A DNA stretch of 64,000 nucleotides from Duganella sp. Leaf126 (GTDB taxonomy: Bacteria; Pseudomonadota; Gammaproteobacteria; Burkholderiales; Burkholderiaceae_D). Within the stretch, counting starts at the first letter, position 1. Each line of letters opens with the position of its first letter. The DNA is taken from NCBI RefSeq assembly GCF_001423125.1, contig NZ_LMNW01000033.1:1-64000 (forward strand), given 5' to 3'. Under the pieces are notes generated by a model, which did no database searches, was not told the origin of the DNA, and saw only the letters and a program-made list of their open reading frames with translations. The translations under genes and the position numbers were made by a program. Positions 45,776 through 55,576 of the stretch are shown in pieces.

Positions 45776-47167
45776 GCCGGCCAGCGCCGGCAGACAATGC
45801 TTGAGCCGGTATAGACGCTGGCGGTAATTGCCTTCTGGCGCCGCGCCCGCGCGGTCGAACTGTGCCACGACCTGGTCCAGCAACTGCCGTTGCTGCGCCG
45901 TGCGCAGCGCCACCAGGCGCCGCTTGCTGCGGCCGTAGCTGGCGCGGATATCGACCACCAGGCAATGGCCGTGATCGGCCTCCTTCACGTCGAGCAGCAA
46001 GGTCTCGGCGCGGGTCAGGTTGAACGCGTGTGCCAGCATCAGGCGCGCCGCCAGCAGCGGCTGGCGCAGGGCCAGCACGGCGATGGCGTCCGGCGCCAAA
46101 GCCTGCACCCAGGCTGCGCCGCGCGGCGCCTGCGCAATCCGGTCCAGTTGCTGCTGCGCCTGGGCACTTCCCTGTGCTGCCGCTTTCTGCAGCCAGTACA
46201 CGGCGCGTACGTCGCCACCTGCAACGTGGCGGCGGTGGCGCCAGGCCTGCAGGCCGCACGCAACTTGCGCAGCGCGGTGACCGAGCTCGGCCGCGCGCTC
46301 CAGGTACACCTGTGCCTCGGCCACGCTGCGCTGTGAAAATTCCGGTTTCAGATAAATGCGCGACAGCGCGAACCAGGCCTCGGCATCGCCCTGCCCGCCA
46401 GCCATGGTCAGCCAGCGGATCGCGCGCTTGAAGTTGACGGTGGCAATCCCATCGGCCTGCCGCTGGCCGTCGCGCTGCAGGCGCGCGCACCATAAACCGA
46501 GCGCCAGCTGTGCGGCACGGTCACCGGCCATGGCAGCCTGCTCGAGGCGCTCCGTACTCTGGCCGCCGCTGGCAGCAGGCAGGGCAGGACCGGACCGTGC
46601 CGCGTGGCGGGCGGCAGCAGGGCCGGCAATTACCTGCTCGACGCCATGGGCGGCCAGCGCGGGCGCACCGGCAAGCTGTTCGCGGCTGCCCGCAGCCGGC
46701 GTCCGGCCAGCGCGCGCCGCTTCGACGCCGGACAGTGCCGCGTGGAGCACCGACGGTGCGGCAGCGGCGACGGCACGACAGCCAGCGTCCGCTGCAAGCC
46801 GCTCCTGCTGCGGCAGCGGTTGCTGCAGGCGCGGCTGCGGGTTGACAGGAGTGGCAGGATCGGCTGGCGCCAGCTGCGCCAGCACCAGTCCAGCCTGCTC
46901 GACCCCGGCCGCGTAGGCGCGCTGGTACCACGGCAGCACCTCGTTCAGGCAATGGCGGGCATGTTCGAGCGGGACGTGGCTGCCGATCAGCATCCACGCT
47001 TCGGCCTGCTGCTGGCGCGCCGCGCGGTCGAGCCAGTGCAGCGCGGTGGGCATGTTGCGCGGCAGGCCGGTACCGCCGAACAGGTAGAGCTTGCCCAGCG
47101 CCAGCTGGCTGGCGGGGTCGCCGGCGCGTGCGCCACGGATGACGCAAAGTTCTGCTCGATTGGCCAT
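45752..47167 (-). CDS. Sel1-repeat (TPR-like) protein
   Basis: The 471-residue protein shows Sel1-like repeats. One block is near the N-terminus (GDPASQLALGKLYLFGGTGLPRNMPTALHWLDRAARQQQAEA). A second runs at about 215-340 (GDRAAQLALGLWCARL, KRAIRWLTMAGGQGDAEAWFALSRIY, AQVYLERAAELGHRAAQVACGL, AVYWLQKAAAQGSAQAQQQL). Between them about 100 residues are Ala/Gln/Pro-rich and look disordered. The C-terminal 120 residues are Arg-rich, without a known domain. No signal peptide. Its 3' end lies in the minisatellite, so the C-terminus may vary between strains. It is opposite in strand to its neighbours, separating dapF from DUF484-xerC. Confidence 0.8.
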   Translation of the reverse strand: MANRAELCVIRGARAGDPASQLALGKLYLFGGTGLPRNMPTALHWLDRAARQQQAEAWMLIGSHVPLEHARHCLNEVLPWYQRAYAAGVEQAGLVLAQLAPADPATPVNPQPRLQQPLPQQERLAADAGCRAVAAAAPSVLHAALSGVEAARAGRTPAAGSREQLAGAPALAAHGVEQVIAGPAAARHAARSGPALPAASGGQSTERLEQAAMAGDRAAQLALGLWCARLQRDGQRQADGIATVNFKRAIRWLTMAGGQGDAEAWFALSRIYLKPEFSQRSVAEAQVYLERAAELGHRAAQVACGLQAWRHRRHVAGGDVRAVYWLQKAAAQGSAQAQQQLDRIAQAPRGAAWVQALAPDAIAVLALRQPLLAARLMLAHAFNLTRAETLLLDVKEADHGHCLVVDIRASYGRSKRRLVALRTAQQRQLLDQVVAQFDRAGAAPEGNYRQRLYRLKHCLPALAGAGCSAPG

Positions 47168-47582
47168 CGCTTACATCGTTTAACCAGGGGAGAATTGATC
47201 AGGCCCAAGGCCTGGTACGGCGGAGTTGTCGTCCAGTGTAGCGTGCGATCCGCGCCACATACCAGAGAAACCGCGCCACGGCTTGATCTCCCACAAATCG
47301 CCCTCCCCGCCCGCGCTTGTAGGCTAGAGCTGTTTTAGTGCCCGATTGAAAGGAGTTCGCGTAACCCCTGGCAAAGAAGGCGTGACCTGGCGGGGTAACT
47401 CCCGCGTTTCAAAAAAACCACAAGCAGCTGCCGTTACCAAGCTTTCAACCAAGACAAGCTTCTCCAATCGACCACTCCCGCGCAATTTGCCCGGCGAGCC
47501 TTTAAGGTTCCGAACCAAGGACCTACCAGTACCGATACAGCGGCGGACGCTTGTTCGATCTACTTAAAAAAGGAACCTCTCA
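47168..47582. other. Long leader upstream of the porin gene with a structured element
   Basis: These 415 bp hold no convincing gene. An open frame from a TTG at 47346 lacks family resemblance. The clearest structure is at 47352-47402: GGAGTT and ACCCC pair with GGGGT and AACTCC, a bulged 11-bp stem around a 23-nt loop. It lies about 180 bp before the porin start, in position for a structured 5' UTR or small-RNA target. The porin promoter should lie here; I could not fix the hexamers. Confidence 0.4.
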
Positions 47583-48644
47583 ATGAAGAAAACTCTCGTG
47601 GCCCTGGCACTGACCGGCGCGGTACTCGGCGCCCATCCCGGCGCGCAGGCGCAATCGTCGGTGTCGATTTACGGCACGCTCGACGCCGGCCTCGCCAATC
47701 GTAGCGGCCCCAACACGCCTACCGTGGTGGGCAAGCGCGACAACAACAAGCTGGGCTTTCGCGGAGTCGAAGACCTGGGCAATGGCCTCTCGGCCTTGTT
47801 CCAGCTCGAGATCCGCTACGAGCCCGATACCGGCACTTTCGAAAACAATACCCGGCCGCTGTTCCAGGGCCAGTCGCGGGTTGGCCTGCAAGGCAACTTC
47901 GGCACGGTGCGCATCGGCCGCGGCCTGACAGCCTTCCAGGAAACCAGCACCGCCTACGAACCCTGGAGCGGCATGCCCGCCGTGGCCGGCTACCAGACCG
48001 ACCTGCAGGTGGCCGGTTACACCAGCGATCCGCTCGGTCCGGCCGGCAACTCGACCAACCGCTTTTCCAATGCCGTGTTCTACAACACGCCGCTGATCGC
48101 CGGCATCTTCCAGCTCAACGCGACGGTGGCGTCCAAGGAAGCCAACAACAACCCGGCCATCATCGGCCGCGGTACCGCGCTGGCGCCGCAGTTCCCGGTC
48201 AACAGCCAGGCATCGGTGGTACCGTATTCGGTCAGCGCCACGGCCACGCAAGGCAAGTTCTCGGCCTATGCGGCCTACGAACGCAATGCCGTGGACACCA
48301 CGCTGTGGTCGGTGGGCGCCTGGTTCAAGCCGATCGAACCGCTCAAGCTGATGGCCACGTACCAGAAGCAGGACCAGGAAGAAAGCGTGTTCATCAATCC
48401 TGAAACCAAGGCCTGGGTGTTGGGCGCCAATTACACGATGGGCCTGGGGCTGATCCGGGCCGGCTACGGCCAGAAGCGCCCCGACAACCAGTTCGGCGAT
48501 CCCAACATCGCCAAGACGCGCCAGTACTCGCTCGGCTACGACTACAACCTGTCGCCGCGCACCTATCTGTATGTGGACGCGGCGCGCAAGAAAGCCGTTA
48601 CCGCCTTCAACTTCTACAGCATCGGCATCCACCACAACTTCTGA
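47583..48644 (+). CDS. Gram-negative general porin
   Basis: The 353-residue outer-membrane protein starts with signal peptide MKKTLVALALTGAVLGAHPGAQAQ. It continues SSVSIYGTLDAGLANRSG, the typical first strand of betaproteobacterial trimeric porins. GFRGVEDLGNGLSALFQLE and the C-terminal SIGIHHNF with terminal Phe (BAM signal) are family features. The NNKLGFRG/PEG-like loop L3 lies near FQETSTAYEPWSG. AAGGAACC precedes the ATG. It is closed by a strong terminator, so it is monocistronic. Confidence 0.96.
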   Translation: MKKTLVALALTGAVLGAHPGAQAQSSVSIYGTLDAGLANRSGPNTPTVVGKRDNNKLGFRGVEDLGNGLSALFQLEIRYEPDTGTFENNTRPLFQGQSRVGLQGNFGTVRIGRGLTAFQETSTAYEPWSGMPAVAGYQTDLQVAGYTSDPLGPAGNSTNRFSNAVFYNTPLIAGIFQLNATVASKEANNNPAIIGRGTALAPQFPVNSQASVVPYSVSATATQGKFSAYAAYERNAVDTTLWSVGAWFKPIEPLKLMATYQKQDQEESVFINPETKAWVLGANYTMGLGLIRAGYGQKRPDNQFGDPNIAKTRQYSLGYDYNLSPRTYLYVDAARKKAVTAFNFYSIGIHHNF

Positions 48645-48668
48645 CGTCGTTGCTGCTGCGCAAAAATC

Positions 48669-48699
48669 ACGGACAAGGGCAACCTTGTCCGTCTTTTTT
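48669..48699 (+). terminator. Rho-independent terminator after the porin gene
   Basis: Perfect 10-bp stem ACGGACAAGG/CCTTGTCCGT with GCAA tetraloop, followed by C and six T, 25 bp after the porin stop. Confidence 0.95.
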
Positions 48700-48754
48700 G
48701 CCGGGGTCGGGTAGAATGACCGATTAGTTTCCACCCGTTTTAGATAGAGCAGCC

Positions 48755-49423
48755 ATGACCGTCCAACTGGATTCCACACTTGTCGCGCAGTACATCACCG
48801 AGCACCCGAACTTCTTCGACGAACACACCGATCTGCTGGGCGAGGTCAAGCTCGCCAGCCCCGTGACGGGGCGCGCCGTCTCGCTGCAGGAACGGCAGAT
48901 GGAAGTGATGCGCGAGAAATACAAGACGCTGGAACTGCGCATGAGCAACCTGATGCGCCTGGCTTCGGAAAACGAAGCCATCGCCAACAAGTTCCACCGC
49001 TGGACCAAGGTGCTGCTGGAATCGGAGGACGTGGGTTCCATGCCCCACGCGGTGGTCAGCGGCCTGAAATCGGCCTTCGACGTGCCGCAAGTGACGGTGC
49101 GCCTGTGGCACACCGCGCCCGATTACGCCGGCGAATGGTTCACCAAGGATGTCAGCGACGATGTGCGCATCTTCGCCAACAGCCTGCTGTCGCCGTATTG
49201 CGGCAGCAACAAAGACTTCGAAGCCGTGCGCTGGCTCGACGATCCGGCCAGCGTGGTGTCCACCGTCATCATTCCGCTGCGCAAAGCCGGCGACAAGCAG
49301 GCTTTCGGCTTGCTGGTCATGGGTTCGTCGGACGCCAACCGTTTCACCTCGCTGATGGCCACCGATTTCCTGGTCCACATGGGCGAAACCAGCAGCACCG
49401 CGCTGGCCTGGCTGCTGGCCTGA
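48755..49423 (+). CDS. DUF484 (GAF-like) protein
   Basis: The 222-residue cytoplasmic protein belongs to the DUF484 family, which has an N-terminal helix-turn region (VAQYITEHPNFFDEHTDLL), a coiled segment (ERQMEVMREKYKTLELRMSNLMRLASENEAIANKFHRW) and a C-terminal GAF-like domain. The family is commonly encoded with xerC, as here: xerC starts 2 bp after this stop. Its function is not known; involvement with XerC-mediated recombination is only guilt by association. Confidence 0.93.
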   Translation: MTVQLDSTLVAQYITEHPNFFDEHTDLLGEVKLASPVTGRAVSLQERQMEVMREKYKTLELRMSNLMRLASENEAIANKFHRWTKVLLESEDVGSMPHAVVSGLKSAFDVPQVTVRLWHTAPDYAGEWFTKDVSDDVRIFANSLLSPYCGSNKDFEAVRWLDDPASVVSTVIIPLRKAGDKQAFGLLVMGSSDANRFTSLMATDFLVHMGETSSTALAWLLA

Positions 49424-49425
49424 CC

Positions 49426-50541
49426 ATGACAGGCGCGGGCGCCGGGGTGCAGCATGCTGCGGCGGCCGCCGACGCTGCCGCATCCCGCGACTGGATCGCC
49501 GACTACTTGGCGCACCTGCGCCACGGCCGCCAGCTGTCGGCCAATACCACGGCGGCCTACGGCCGCGACCTGGCCGAACTGCGCACGCTGGCCGAAGGGC
49601 GCGACTGGGCCGACATCGACCATTTCCTGATGCGCCGCCTCACTGCCAGGCTGCACGCGCGTGCACTCGATCCGCGCTCGATCGCCCGCAAGCTCTCGAG
49701 CTGGCGCGGCTTTTTCGACTGGCTCGGTACCCAGACCGCGCTGGCCGCCAACCCGGTGCAAGGCGTGCGCGCCCCCAAGCGCGCCAAGACCCTGCCGCGC
49801 GCGCTGTCGGTGGACGACGCCGTGCAGCTGGTGGCGCCGCGTCACCGAGACGTGCGCAATGGAACCCATGATGGCAGTGCCAGCGATAGCGGCAGGGGCA
49901 GCGATGGCGGGGGCAGCAGCAACAGCGGCAACAGCAGCGATCGCGGCAGCAGCAGTGGCCGCAGCAGTGGCAGCAATAACAGCCACGGTGGCTACGGCGG
50001 CCGTGGCAGCGAACCTGCCGCGCTGTGCAACCGCGCCATGTTCGAGCTGCTGTATTCGAGCGGCTTGCGCGTCTCGGAACTGGCCGGCCTGGACGCCGTG
50101 CCCGGAAAAGACGCACTCGGCTGGATCGTGCCGGAAAACCGCGAAGTGGTGGTCACCGGCAAGGGCAACAAGCGCCGCGTGGTGCCGGTGGGCCAGGCGG
50201 CGATGGCCGCGCTGGCGGCCTGGCTGGCAGTGCGGCCGGCGCCAGCGGACGGCAGTGCTGCCCTGTTTTTGAGCACGCGCGGCACCCGCGTGTCGCCGCG
50301 CGTGATCCAGCAGCGCCTGCAGGCCCACGGTGTGGCCAGCGGCGCGCCGGTCCATGTGCATCCGCACATGTTGCGCCACTCGTTTGCCTCGCACGTGCTG
50401 CAATCGTCGGGCGACTTGCGGGCGGTGCAGGAAATGCTGGGCCACGCCAGCATCAGCTCGACCCAGGTGTACACGGCGCTCGACTTCCAGCGCCTGGCCG
50501 AGGTGTACGACCAGGCCCATCCGCGCGCCAAACTGAAATAA
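49426..50541 (+). CDS. xerC: Tyrosine recombinase XerC with large low-complexity insertion
   Basis: XerC with XerD resolves chromosome dimers at dif. The 371-residue product is about 60-70 longer than usual (about 300). The core-binding domain (about 18-130) and catalytic domain are intact: Arg215 (SGLRVSE), Lys246 (TGKGNKRR), His314-x-x-Arg317 (HMLRHSF), His340 (MLGHAS) and nucleophile Tyr349 (STQVYTALD). Residues about 143-196 are a Ser/Gly/Asn-rich insertion between the domains. No insertion of this kind is known to me in XerC. Catalytic residues suggest it is still functional. The longer open frame upstream lies inside DUF484. Confidence 0.94.
   Translation: MTGAGAGVQHAAAAADAAASRDWIADYLAHLRHGRQLSANTTAAYGRDLAELRTLAEGRDWADIDHFLMRRLTARLHARALDPRSIARKLSSWRGFFDWLGTQTALAANPVQGVRAPKRAKTLPRALSVDDAVQLVAPRHRDVRNGTHDGSASDSGRGSDGGGSSNSGNSSDRGSSSGRSSGSNNSHGGYGGRGSEPAALCNRAMFELLYSSGLRVSELAGLDAVPGKDALGWIVPENREVVVTGKGNKRRVVPVGQAAMAALAAWLAVRPAPADGSAALFLSTRGTRVSPRVIQQRLQAHGVASGAPVHVHPHMLRHSFASHVLQSSGDLRAVQEMLGHASISSTQVYTALDFQRLAEVYDQAHPRAKLK
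49852..50013 (+). repeat. In-frame GGCAGC-type repeat inside xerC
   Basis: About 160 bp of degenerate (GGCAGC/AGCAGC/GATAGC) triplet repeats code for Ser, Gly, Asn, Asp. It has 54 codons, keeps the frame, and sits at the linker between core-binding and catalytic domains. Its simple structure points to slipped-strand expansion. Confidence 0.85.
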
Positions 50542-50687
50542 CACGGTAGCCATCATTGCGCGCCGGCGGCGCTGACCCGCCTCAATCGGACAAAACATGG
50601 GCGCCACCGAATTTCCGGCATAATCAGCGATTGCATTTTTGCATTCGATCCCCATCTCGGGCTCCCACACAACAGACTGGCGCGCAC

Positions 50688-51743
<1,056 letters not shown>

Positions 51744-51889
51744 ACTATCCGGGTTTTGTGGGGATAGCATAAACACCACACCATCTGCAAGCTGGTCCGG
51801 CCAGCGGCGGATACCGGTGCAGCGCAACGGCCTGGGGCCCTTCTGCTGATCAATTTGAAAACTCTGTCGTATCGAAGGTAAGCGAAGTT

Positions 51890-52333
51890 ATGACCACTAA
51901 AACTAATAAATCGACCGCAGCCGAGCGCATCCTGACCGAAGAAGAAATTCTGAAGATGGATGAAAAGGATTATATGAATCCGGCGCAGATGGCATTTTTC
52001 AAGGCGAAACTGCAACAGCTGGAAAAAGAGCTGCTCAAGAACGCTGACGAAACCACCGAGCACCTGCGCGAAACCGTGCTGGTACCCGATCCGGCCGACC
52101 GCGCCACCATTGAGGAAGAACACGCGCTGGAATTGCGCACCCGCGACCGCGAACGCAAGCTGCTGAAAAAAGTCCAGCAGTCGATCGTCGCCATCGACGG
52201 CGGCGACTACGGCTGGTGCGAAGAGACGGGCGAGCCGATCGGCATCCCGCGCCTGATCGCACGCCCGACCGCCACCCTGTCGCTGGAAGCGCAGCAGCGC
52301 CGCGAACTGAAACAGAAGCTGTACGGCGACTGA
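51890..52333 (+). CDS. dksA: RNA polymerase-binding factor DksA
   Basis: The 147-residue protein binds the secondary channel of RNA polymerase and works with ppGpp. The coiled-coil has the tip DPADRATIEEE (Asp-x-x-Asp type residues) and the C-terminal region GWCEETGEPIGIPRLIARPTATLSLEAQQ. The canonical zinc finger has four cysteines; only one is present here, as in other betaproteobacterial DksA proteins. It should therefore fold without zinc. The gene has its own leader and a strong terminator. Confidence 0.97.
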   Translation: MTTKTNKSTAAERILTEEEILKMDEKDYMNPAQMAFFKAKLQQLEKELLKNADETTEHLRETVLVPDPADRATIEEEHALELRTRDRERKLLKKVQQSIVAIDGGDYGWCEETGEPIGIPRLIARPTATLSLEAQQRRELKQKLYGD

Positions 52334-52356
52334 TCGCCCGCCAGCATGATTGCCCG

Positions 52357-52387
52357 AGCACGCGCCTGACCCCGCGTGCTTTTTTTT
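52357..52387 (+). terminator. Rho-independent terminator of dksA
   Basis: AGCACGCG pairs with CGCGTGCT (8 bp, 8-nt loop), followed by a run of seven to eight T, 23 bp after dksA stop. Confidence 0.95.
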
Positions 52388-52425
52388 GCCCCGGTTTTTG
52401 CCGCGTAAGCGGACCCGGCCCGGGG

Positions 52426-52453
52426 ATTGCAATGGCGATTTCCGCCCCCATCT
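52426..52453 (+). promoter_or_regulatory. Candidate sigma-32 heat-shock promoter of hslVU
   Basis: ATTGCAA (5 of 7 matches to CTTGAAA) is followed after exactly 13 bp by CCCCATCT, a full match to the RpoH -10 consensus CCCCATnT. It lies 66 bp before hslV. Heat-shock control of hslVU is established in E. coli. A 12-bp direct repeat GCAGTTTGCAAC (52466-52477 and 52479-52490) follows in the leader. Confidence 0.75.
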
Positions 52454-52518
52454 CCCAGTCCATGTGCAGTTTGCAACCGCAGTTTGCAACATCAACCCAC
52501 TGAAACACTGAGGTCAAC

Positions 52519-53057
52519 ATGGAACAATTTCACGGCACCACCATCTTGTGCGTGCGGCGCGGCAAGCAGGTTGCGCTCGGCGGCGATGGCCAGGTCACGC
52601 TTGGCAACATCGTCATGAAGGGCACGGCCCGCAAGGTGCGCAAGGTCTATAACGGCAAGGTGCTGGTCGGCTTTGCCGGCGGCACGGCCGATGCATTTAC
52701 CCTGCTCGACCGCTTCGAAGGCAAGCTGGAAAAACACCAGGGCAACCTGCTGCGCGCCTCGGTCGAACTGGCCAAGGACTGGCGCACCGACCGCGTGCTG
52801 CGCCGCCTGGAAGCCATGCTGCTGGTGGCCGACAGCGAATCGACGCTGGTCATTACCGGCAATGGCGACGTGCTCGAGCCCGAAGACGGCGTGGGCGCCA
52901 TCGGCTCGGGCGGCACCTACGCCCAGTCGGCTGCCAAGGCGCTGGTGGAAAACACGGAACTGTCGCCTGCCGACGTGGTCAAAAAATCACTGACGATTGC
53001 CGGCGAGTTGTGCATTTACACCAACTTGAATCACATCATCGAAACACTGGAACCCGC

Positions 53058-53061
<4 letters not shown>
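52519..53061 (+). CDS. hslV: ATP-dependent protease subunit HslV
   Basis: The 180-residue proteasome-like peptidase subunit has a short propeptide; the mature chain begins at Thr7 (HG|TTILCVRRG), the N-terminal nucleophile. GGDGQVTLGN, GFAGGTADAFTL and IGSGGTYAQSAAKAL are family motifs. HslV forms a double hexamer with HslU for degrading misfolded proteins. The stop overlaps hslU start (ATGA). A heat-shock-type promoter lies upstream. Confidence 0.98.
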
Positions 53062-54404
<1,343 letters not shown>

Positions 54405-54415
54405 GGAGGACGGCG

Positions 54416-54628
54416 ATGGCCAACAAGGCACTGGCAACCCGGCAAAAGAAACAGGTCGCGCCGACGCGGGTGCCGCCATCGCCGCCACCGCGCAACCCGG
54501 TCGCGGTCGCCGCCAAGGCCCGCGCCGGCGGCGCCGGTCCGCACGCCAAACCGCCATCGACCGACCGCCAGGCCGCCAAGCGGCTGCTGGCCCGGATCAG
54601 CCGTACGCCCGATCCGGACGAGCATTAG
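54416..54628 (+). CDS. Small basic Pro/Ala-rich protein downstream of hslU
   Basis: The 70-residue ORF starts ATG, preceded by AAGGAGGACGGCG, a near-ideal ribosome-binding site, 11 bp after hslU. The product is Lys/Arg/Pro/Ala-rich, with an acidic end (TPDPDEH). No recognised family, no membrane segment. The spacing and strong ribosome-binding site support a real gene co-transcribed with hslVU; the low-complexity composition weakens it. Function unknown. Confidence 0.6.
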   Translation: MANKALATRQKKQVAPTRVPPSPPPRNPVAVAAKARAGGAGPHAKPPSTDRQAAKRLLARISRTPDPDEH

Positions 54629-54844
54629 AAAACCGATGCTGACGGCAGGTAATGCCGGCAAGTCCGGGCGGGAAGTTGGGTCGGCGGGTCGGCGGCTGAC
54701 AATATCGTCCCGGCCAAAGCGGGGCCAGTTCTGTCTGTTTCGACGACTCAGATAAAACCTGCGTCGCCCCTGCGCAGCGCTTGCCGCCGCGCTGCACGGT
54801 CAATCTTCAAACTCCACGCTACCTCTGTGGTGCTGGAATCGCGC

Positions 54845-55561
54845 CTACTGCTGACGACCGAAGCCGGGCACTGCACCGACCGTGTTGGGGTTGTGATTGC
54901 TCTGGTTGTTCTGATTATTCTGGTTGTTCTGATTGTTTTGATTGTTGGAATTGCCCGGGTTGTTGGTGTTGCCCGGCCCGTTCTGGGGCCGGGGATTCTG
55001 CTGGCCGGCTGCCTGCGGCGTGGGTGAACCCTGCCCTTGCATGGCGGGCGCCGGCTGCATTTGCACCTGGGGCGCCGGCATGGCCGGCGGCGGCGTGGGC
55101 ACCGGGTTAGGCTGGATCGCCGGCAGTGCCGGGTTCACTGCAGTGCTGGTGGCGCCTGCGTCGCTGGGCAAGTCCACCCGCTTGATGGCGCCGCCTTCGG
55201 ACAGCAGGACGAACTTCGGATGCACTTCCTTGACCGTGACGCCGGGCGCCACTTCGCGCCCCAGCCCGTAAGCCTGGGCCGGCTGGGCGTCCACGACAAG
55301 AATCGCTGCGCTGTCGCGCGCCAGGCCGCTGGCGCCGGCCGCCACCACGCCCTTGAGCTGGTAGTTGCTGGCGGCAGCCACCGTGATCTGGCCGCCGAAC
55401 AGGCCCTTGGCAGCATCGAGGTTGAGCGCGGCCGGCGGCGCCGGTGGCGGCGCGGCGATGGCGCGCTGGCGCGGCTGGTTGAACTGCAGCACCCAGTACG
55501 CGAGCGATGCGGACAGCAGCGCCACGGCCAGGACGGTAACAAACAGGGGCAAACGCTTCAT
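54845..55561 (-). CDS. gspC: GspC-like type II secretion component, no PDZ domain
   Basis: The 238-residue bitopic protein has a TM segment (about 6-26) and an HR domain (about 50-135: LFGGQITVAAASNYQLKGVVAAGASGLARDSAAILVV, VKEVHPKFVLLSEGGAIKRVDL). The HR domain contacts the secretin. After residue 135 it is Pro/Gln/Asn-rich and disordered, with NNQ tandem repeats at the end. A PDZ domain normal in GspC is missing. It is the last gene of the operon, 16 bp after gspF. Type II secretion exports folded proteins across the outer membrane. Confidence 0.87.
   Translation of the reverse strand: MKRLPLFVTVLAVALLSASLAYWVLQFNQPRQRAIAAPPPAPPAALNLDAAKGLFGGQITVAAASNYQLKGVVAAGASGLARDSAAILVVDAQPAQAYGLGREVAPGVTVKEVHPKFVLLSEGGAIKRVDLPSDAGATSTAVNPALPAIQPNPVPTPPPAMPAPQVQMQPAPAMQGQGSPTPQAAGQQNPRPQNGPGNTNNPGNSNNQNNQNNQNNQNNQSNHNPNTVGAVPGFGRQQ
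54902..54946 (-). repeat. 9-bp tandem repeat coding NNQ in gspC tail
   Basis: Five consecutive 9-bp units (plus-strand CTG(G/A)TTGTT type) code for Asn-Asn-Gln triplets near the GspC C-terminus; degenerate units flank them. Simple-sequence expansion of a disordered tail. Confidence 0.85.
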
Positions 55562-55576
55562 AACGGTCTTTCCGGG

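Noticed and set aside
45412..45804. Pentapeptide-repeat protein encoded by the minisatellite
   Set aside because: Period of five residues, but the A(D/N)Lxx consensus is not met, several frames are equally open, and no start signal is seen.
47346..47567. Small protein gene in the porin leader
   Set aside because: Starts at TTG with an overlapping structured stem, no family resemblance, odd composition; more likely untranslated leader.
49426..50541. Integrase of a mobile element
   Set aside because: Context with DUF484 and motif set fit housekeeping XerC; no attachment sites or cargo.
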